Assembly (NCBI GenBank): GCA_036847245.1
Contig: DAIUAL010000104.1
Coordinates: 1 to 11,340 of the forward strand
Origin: UBA4661 sp002405405
GTDB lineage: Bacteria; Bacteroidota; Ignavibacteria; Kapaibacteriales; UBA4661
Direction: 5' to 3'
DNA length: 11,340 nucleotides
How positions within the stretch are numbered: the first letter of the stretch is position 1; each line of letters opens with the position of its first letter. Below are positions 6,688 through 11,340 of the stretch, in pieces. A program made the position numbers and the translations under genes. The notes beneath the pieces are model-generated. The model saw only the letters and a program-made list of their open reading frames with translations. It searched no databases and had not been told where the DNA came from.

Positions 6688-7401
6688 ATGAATAAGCAAC
6701 AACAGTACAAACTCCAGCCGGCATTATATCTTGTTCCTGTGCCGATTTGGAACTTAGAAGATATTACCATTAGGGCACTTAAAACACTACAGGCAGCACA
6801 TGTGATTGCCTCTGAAGACACACGTACAATTGGTTCACTGCTCAAGAATTTTCAGATTATACCAAATAAACTTCTCGGCATTTTTGAACATAATGAACAA
6901 GCCGGCGCTAAACAGGTTGTACAATTGATTCAGCAAGGAAATAGTGTCTGCTATGCCAGTGAAGCAGGAACACCTTGCATTTCTGATCCGGGATTGATCC
7001 TTGTTCAAGCATGTATTGCTGCGGGATTAAACGTGATTCCATTGCCCGGAGCCATTGCGGCGACAACAGCACTCATCGCCAGTGGATGTGATACACAGCA
7101 TTTTACTTTTGTTGGATTTCCTCCCCACAAAAAAGGACGTGAAGAGTGGTTGCACACTATATGCACTCATACAGAAACAATCATTTTATATGAAGCACCT
7201 CACCGCCTGGTTTCTACGCTGGAAACTATTGCTAAGTATGCACCGCAGAGAGTGATGTGTGTTGTACGAGAATTAACGAAATTGCATGAAGAATTCGTAC
7301 GGGGCATAGCACAAGATGTACATTCTGCATTTGCTGAGCGTGCAACGATTAAAGGAGAATGTGTCATTATTCTCGACCGTCTTGTGTCGCGTACAGAGTA
7401 A
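6688..7401 (+). CDS. rsmI: 16S rRNA (cytidine(1402)-2'-O)-methyltransferase RsmI
   Basis: RsmI uses SAM to 2'-O-methylate C1402 of 16S rRNA in the decoding centre. The protein is collinear with the family: LYLVPxPI near residue 13, NLEDITIRAL (22-31), SEDTR (42-46), HNE (68-70), ASEAGTPCISDPG (90-102), PLPGAIAATTALIASG, FVGFPPHKKGR, ILYEAPHRL and a GECVIIL end. The length of 237 aa is shorter than E. coli RsmI but covers the catalytic SAM-methyltransferase fold. Two positions differ from the usual family text: Trp21 where PTPIGN normally has Gly, and Glu92 where SDAGTP has Asp. ATG 6688 follows tadA by 6 nt. The SAM-pocket changes may be lineage-specific; loss of activity cannot be judged from sequence alone. 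Confidence 0.92.
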   Translation: MNKQQQYKLQPALYLVPVPIWNLEDITIRALKTLQAAHVIASEDTRTIGSLLKNFQIIPNKLLGIFEHNEQAGAKQVVQLIQQGNSVCYASEAGTPCISDPGLILVQACIAAGLNVIPLPGAIAATTALIASGCDTQHFTFVGFPPHKKGREEWLHTICTHTETIILYEAPHRLVSTLETIAKYAPQRVMCVVRELTKLHEEFVRGIAQDVHSAFAERATIKGECVIILDRLVSRTE

Positions 7402-7432
7402 TAGCTTGTCCATTCATTATGATATAATACCT

Positions 7433-8833
7433 ATGAAGTTCATACAATCATTATTGTGCTTCACCCTCATGTCTTTGTTGTCAGTTTGTACTGCCTATGC
7501 GCAGGAGGGGGAAGTTAGTGTCAATCCTGAAGGAAAAAAAGCAATTCTGAAACAAGGACAACCTGTCACGGAATATCTTTTTGATGAAGTCACCAAATTT
7601 GGTAATGGCTTGTATGTGGTTGTTCGTGACGGCAAGCGAGGGCTTGTTTCAGAAGAAGGTAAGCAAGTAACGATGACAATTTATGATCGTGTTGAACCAC
7701 TCAAGAATGGAAAAATCCTTGTTGTTATGGCAGGTAAAACCGGTATTCTCAATGCCGACGGTACTACGTTGACACCACCAAAATATGATGTGCTTGTTAT
7801 GGGTACCAATGGCTTTTCGCAAGTCCAGGTGCAAGGAAAATTGGGATTGCTCAATGCTTATGGACAAGAAATCGTTCATCCGGAATATGATGAAGTGCGA
7901 CCGTTGAAAAATGGGATGACGGAAGTCAAGCGCAATAAAAAAATTGGCTATGTAGGTAGCAGTGCTCAAGAATTACTTCCACCAATATACGATGATGTCC
8001 GTTTTCTAACCAATGGACGTGTTGAGCTTCGACGAGGTTCATTCCTTGGTTATGCAACTAGCGATCTTTCAACCATTCTTGTACCGGCAGAATTCGAGAA
8101 AGTCACCTTTCTTGCCGATGGTAAAGCAATGGTACAAAAAGGGGGTAAGACAGGATACTATAGTAAGACGGGCATCCAATTGGTACCTCCAATTTATGAC
8201 CAAGCAAGATTTTTTCCTGATGGTAAAGTATATGTTACACTCAATCGCAAAAATGGCATCCTGACCAGCGAAGGTAAAGAGTTTGTCCCTGCACGATATG
8301 ATAATATTCGTTTTGAACGAACGCATATTATCCGTGCAGAAATCAATGCTTCGCGGACTGTAGAGTATTATACATCTCAAGGCACTCAATATCAGTCGAT
8401 TGAAAAATTTCGTAACACAACAGCGGGCACGTTCGCTCTTGCACAGCGGCAAGGCAAATTCGGTCTTCTTGACACTATGGGAGTAGAGCGTATAGTATGT
8501 GAATATGATACTTTGACAAGTATTGATTCTTTGGGATGCTTTCGTGCTGTAAAACAAGCAAAAGCTTTCCTTGTTAATCTTGACGGTACAATTCGTACGA
8601 CCGATAGTTTTGATGAAATTGATGTGTTTGTTGCGCAGCGCGCACGTGTTAAGCAAGGTACATTGTATGGCTATATCGACATCATGGGAAATATCGTTAT
8701 TCCTATTCGTTATACACTTGCTGAGCGATTCACTGAGCAAGGACAAGCAATTGTCAAAGAAGCAGAGCAAAGTATAACAATCGATATTATGGGCAATCCT
8801 ATTCAGGTCGCAATCCCATCTGAAAAGCAGTAA
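7433..8833 (+). CDS. Secreted WG-repeat protein of unknown function
   Basis: This is an exported repeat protein. The signal peptide is residues 1-23 (Lys2, a Leu-rich core, cleavage at AYA/QE). The remaining 443 residues are tandem WG-type units, each running roughly as G-K-x-G-[LIY]-[LV]-x-x-x-G-x-x-[IL]-x-P-x-[YF]-D-x-[VI]. The Tyr/Phe-Asp position recurs at 50, 84, 118, 152, 186, 221, 255, 289, about 324, 358, 393 and 427, which makes about twelve units of 34-35 residues. Most units have Thr, Leu or Ile rather than Trp before the Gly of the name-giving WG. There are no catalytic residues, membrane helix or type IX sorting domain at the end, so a periplasmic or envelope binding scaffold is a guess. 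The frame is open back to 7316, but that part overlaps rsmI and would bury the signal peptide; hence ATG 7433. The protein's function is not known to me. Confidence 0.88.
   Translation: MKFIQSLLCFTLMSLLSVCTAYAQEGEVSVNPEGKKAILKQGQPVTEYLFDEVTKFGNGLYVVVRDGKRGLVSEEGKQVTMTIYDRVEPLKNGKILVVMAGKTGILNADGTTLTPPKYDVLVMGTNGFSQVQVQGKLGLLNAYGQEIVHPEYDEVRPLKNGMTEVKRNKKIGYVGSSAQELLPPIYDDVRFLTNGRVELRRGSFLGYATSDLSTILVPAEFEKVTFLADGKAMVQKGGKTGYYSKTGIQLVPPIYDQARFFPDGKVYVTLNRKNGILTSEGKEFVPARYDNIRFERTHIIRAEINASRTVEYYTSQGTQYQSIEKFRNTTAGTFALAQRQGKFGLLDTMGVERIVCEYDTLTSIDSLGCFRAVKQAKAFLVNLDGTIRTTDSFDEIDVFVAQRARVKQGTLYGYIDIMGNIVIPIRYTLAERFTEQGQAIVKEAEQSITIDIMGNPIQVAIPSEKQ
7535..8812 (+). repeat. About twelve protein-level tandem WG repeats, ~102 bp period
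   Basis: The coding sequence repeats at the amino-acid level every 34-35 residues (102-105 bp). The bases themselves have diverged, so it is an old array rather than a recent expansion. Units 1-8 are regular; unit 9 (about residues 296-328) is the most degenerate, lacking a clear Y-D and G-K-x-G. Confidence 0.8.
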
Positions 8834-8860
8834 TTACTATTTCCTTTTAATGAGAATCGC

Positions 8861-9544
8861 ATGTCCGTATCAGTTATAACAAATGAATATGTACTTCGTA
8901 ATGTCGCGGTACGCTTTGAAAAAATACCTGCATTACACAGTGTTAGTGTAGAAATTCCCAAAGGGGAGATCCTTGTGCTGAACGGACCAACCGGCGCGGG
9001 CAAGACAACATTTTTACGGCTTTTATATTTGGATATAATGCCACATGATGGTAGTGTTCTTTTTCGAGGGAAAAGTATTGCCGGTCTAACTCGAGAAGAA
9101 ATAGCGCAAGTACGTACTGATATCGGTGTCGTTTTCCAAGATGCAAAATTGATTCCGCACCTGAATATCATTGACAATGTCATGCTTCCTTTGCGTATTG
9201 CGCATATGGCTCCTAAGCAAGCTGTTCTCAAAGCAGTTGAAATTATGTCGGAACTTGGTATTAGCTATGTTCGTGATAAAATGCCTAAAGATTTATCAGG
9301 TGGAGAACGGAGTCTTGTCTCATTTGCACGAGCAATTGTGCATACGCCAAGTATAGTTATTGCTGACGAGCCAACTGCCAATTTGGACGAGCAAACTGCA
9401 AAAACAATTATTCATGCCATGCAAAGCCTTGCAGGCAAAGGAACAACAATCATTCTCTCGACTCATAACTCGGCTACAATTCGGGAATTGAGTTCAGCAC
9501 GCATTATTCGTCTGGAAGATGGTGCGATCGTTTCTACGCTATAA
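8861..9544 (+). CDS. ftsE: ABC transporter ATPase, FtsE-like
   Basis: This is an ABC ATPase of the FtsE/LolD/MacB type. FtsE acts at the inner face of the membrane with FtsX to control septal peptidoglycan hydrolysis. Every ATPase motif is intact: Walker A GPTGAGKTT (42-50), Q-loop Q93 in VVFQD, signature LSGGE (145-149), Walker B IVIADEP (165-171) followed by T-A-N-L-D, and the switch His202 in LSTH. The length of 227 aa fits FtsE. The residues after the signature (RSLVSFARAI) differ from the more usual QQRVAIARAI. No FtsX or other permease lies beside it: the next gene is a UvrD helicase, so the membrane partner must be elsewhere. FtsE is the best guess from length and the LIPHLNIIDNVMLPL segment; a LolD-type lipoprotein exporter ATPase is the alternative. 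The start ATG 8861 is 27 nt after the WG gene. Confidence 0.8.
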   Translation: MSVSVITNEYVLRNVAVRFEKIPALHSVSVEIPKGEILVLNGPTGAGKTTFLRLLYLDIMPHDGSVLFRGKSIAGLTREEIAQVRTDIGVVFQDAKLIPHLNIIDNVMLPLRIAHMAPKQAVLKAVEIMSELGISYVRDKMPKDLSGGERSLVSFARAIVHTPSIVIADEPTANLDEQTAKTIIHAMQSLAGKGTTIILSTHNSATIRELSSARIIRLEDGAIVSTL

Positions 9545-9559
9545 TTTCTTCTCTCTATT

Positions 9560-11340
9560 ATGAAATCTCTTTCGCTTCAAAAACTACCTCGACAAGGGGA
9601 AGCATCGTCCTTTTTGCTTGAACAGCTCAATGAGCCACAGCGCAAAGCCGCAGAAACACTGGAAGGCCCTGTATTAATTCTTGCAGGGGCAGGCAGTGGT
9701 AAGACACGTGCATTGACTTATCGCATTGCCTATATGATTGAGCAAGGTATTCGCCCTCAAGATATTCTTGCTCTGACATTTACCAATAAAGCAGCAGGTG
9801 AAATGAAAGAACGTATCGCTAAACTTGTTGGCGAAAGCAAAGCAAGTGGCGTATGGGCGGGAACATTTCATGCGATCTTCGCACGCATTCTTCGTATGGA
9901 AGCAGAAGCTATCGGTTATACTTCGTCGTATAGCGTTTATGATGCTGATGATTCTTTATCAGTTGTCAAAGCTGTCATGAATAGTCTTGGCATTTCGCAA
10001 CAACAGTATACGCCTAATGCTATGCGCAATGCAATTTCGGGTGCAAAAAACAAGCATATAGGCGTGCAAGAATATCAACGAGAAGCAGGCTCAATTTTTG
10101 AGAAGCAAGCTGGATTGATTTATCAAGAATATGAGAAACGTCTTCGTGCAAATAATGCAATGGATTTTGACGATCTCTTACTCAATGTGATTCGTCTTTT
10201 TGAAATGCGTCCTGACATCTTACAACGTTATCAAGAACGATTTCGCTATGTGTTGATTGATGAATATCAGGATACCAACAAAGCTCAGTACACTGCGGTT
10301 GCCATGCTGACTCGTGTGCATAATAATATTTGTGTGGTCGGTGATGATGCACAAAGTATTTATCGTTGGCGCGGTGCCGATATTCGGAATATCTTGGATT
10401 TTGAGCGTGACTATCCGCAAGCAGTTGTATTGCGTTTAGAGCAAAATTACCGTTCGACCAAAACCATTTTGAGCGCTGCAAATGCTGTGATTTCGAACAA
10501 TGCCGATCAGTTAAAGAAGGAATTGTGGACAGCAAATGATGATGGTGAGCTTATCGATGTAGTACGGTGTCGCGATGATCGCGAAGAAGCCGAACAAATT
10601 GTCAAATATATTCGCCAAGAAGTACGATCCGGCAAGGAGTACCGTGATATTGCTGTGTTGTATCGTACAAATGCTCAATCGCAAGCGATTGAAGACGCTC
10701 TACGTAGAGAAAATATCCCCTATACAATTGTTGGTGGAGTGTCGTTTTACAAACGGAAAGAAGTCAAAGACACGCTTGCATATTTGAAACTGATTGTTAA
10801 CGAACGAGATAGTGAAAGCTTACAGCGTATTGTGAATGAACCTCCGCGTGGTCTTGGTAAAACATCACTTCAGCTGATCGCTGATTATGCAGAGCGTGAA
10901 GGTATCTCGCTATTTGATGCGTATTGTATTGCAGAATCTATTCCCGGCTTACAAAAACGAGCACAGACAGCCGCTCTTGATTTCTCGGCAATGATTCGGC
11001 GATTCTCTGGTGTGCGAAATCAACTTCGTCCCGATGAACTTGCACGGACACTGATTGATGCGACAGGTCTCTTGCGCATGTATGAAGAAGACGGTAGTGA
11101 TGAGGCATTAGATCGTTGGAATAATATCCAGCGTGTTCTCTCGCATATCGCCGAGTATCATGATAAAAATCCTGATGCAACATTAGAGCAATATGTTCAA
11201 GAAATTGCCCTGCTATCGGACATGGATAATGTTGATACGCATGGTAAAGCCGTATTAATGATGACTTTGCATTCTGCTAAAGGACTGGAGTTTCCGATGG
11301 TCATTCTTCCCGGTTTAGAACGTGGACTTTTTCCATTATC
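9560..11340 (+). CDS. UvrD/PcrA-type SF1 DNA helicase, 3' end outside window
   Basis: This is a 3'-5' superfamily 1A helicase that unwinds DNA in nucleotide excision repair and strips recombinase or stalled complexes. No stop occurs from ATG 9560 to the window edge, leaving 593 codons of an expected 720-780. Motifs in order: Q-motif LNEPQRKA (about 23-30), Walker A AGAGSGKT (K48), motif Ia LTFTNKAAGEM, motif Ib GTFHA, motif II DEYQDT, motif III GDDAQSIYRWRGA, motif IV LEQNYRST, and motif V TLHSAKGLEF near the right edge, followed by LPGLERGLFP. All appear canonical, so an active helicase is expected. UvrD, PcrA and Rep cannot be told apart with the end missing; in Bacteroidota the housekeeping copy is generally called UvrD/PcrA. 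It starts 15 nt after ftsE. Confidence 0.94.
   Translation, partial: MKSLSLQKLPRQGEASSFLLEQLNEPQRKAAETLEGPVLILAGAGSGKTRALTYRIAYMIEQGIRPQDILALTFTNKAAGEMKERIAKLVGESKASGVWAGTFHAIFARILRMEAEAIGYTSSYSVYDADDSLSVVKAVMNSLGISQQQYTPNAMRNAISGAKNKHIGVQEYQREAGSIFEKQAGLIYQEYEKRLRANNAMDFDDLLLNVIRLFEMRPDILQRYQERFRYVLIDEYQDTNKAQYTAVAMLTRVHNNICVVGDDAQSIYRWRGADIRNILDFERDYPQAVVLRLEQNYRSTKTILSAANAVISNNADQLKKELWTANDDGELIDVVRCRDDREEAEQIVKYIRQEVRSGKEYRDIAVLYRTNAQSQAIEDALRRENIPYTIVGGVSFYKRKEVKDTLAYLKLIVNERDSESLQRIVNEPPRGLGKTSLQLIADYAEREGISLFDAYCIAESIPGLQKRAQTAALDFSAMIRRFSGVRNQLRPDELARTLIDATGLLRMYEEDGSDEALDRWNNIQRVLSHIAEYHDKNPDATLEQYVQEIALLSDMDNVDTHGKAVLMMTLHSAKGLEFPMVILPGLERGLFPL

Noticed and set aside
7423..7428. TATAAT between rsmI and the WG gene
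   Set aside because: It is only 4 nt from the ATG with no -35 match at proper spacing, and Bacteroidota promoters usually have a different -7 element.
7316..7432. Upstream extension of the WG-repeat frame overlapping rsmI
   Set aside because: The extension would overlap rsmI by 86 nt and put 39 residues before a textbook signal peptide starting at ATG 7433.
8069..8770. Long open frame on the - strand (233 codons) inside the WG-repeat gene
   Set aside because: It is wholly antisense to a well-supported repeat gene, its translation is rich in Cys, Ile and Asn without any motif, and repeat-driven codon bias explains the lack of stops.

Overview
The window (11,340 bp, GC roughly in the low 40s % by eye) is densely coding, and every gene I can support lies on the + strand with short gaps or small overlaps. 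PorD/DUF4835, a type IX secretion protein known from Bacteroidota, places it in the Bacteroidota/FCB group. TPR-type sensor kinases and secreted WG-repeat proteins fit that. A Kapabacteria-like lineage is possible, but this is inference and nothing here proves genus or class. It looks like chromosomal housekeeping sequence, with no transposase, integrase, phage gene, tRNA, rRNA or CRISPR array visible.

Layout. (1) 1-713: the C-terminal two-thirds of a cysteine desulfurase that enters from the left edge, with unusual substitutions around the PLP pocket. (2) 714-839: the only sizeable intergenic gap, holding nested inverted repeats. (3) 840-4603: a signalling block of three frames from two tandem, collinear paralogues. 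The first is a TPR - membrane helix - coiled coil - DHp-like protein that stops before any ATPase domain. The second is a TPR - membrane helix - coiled coil protein followed, after one in-frame TAA, by a complete DHp plus HATPase kinase core in the same frame. No response regulator is visible. (4) 4628-7401: porD, a MutT-like Nudix hydrolase, tadA and rsmI. (5) 7433-8833: a secreted protein of about twelve WG-type repeats with a 34-35 residue period. (6) 8861-9544: an FtsE-like ABC ATPase without an FtsX partner beside it. (7) 9560 to the right edge: a UvrD/PcrA helicase cut off by the window.

How the genes relate. From 840 onward the genes are close enough to be one long transcription unit or a few overlapping ones; no convincing terminator is visible. 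tadA and rsmI both act on decoding (wobble inosine in tRNA; 16S rRNA C1402 methylation) and are 6 nt apart. The Nudix protein and UvrD concern nucleotide-pool hygiene and DNA repair. The part that most deserves a second look is the split or CA-less histidine kinase pair at 840-4603.
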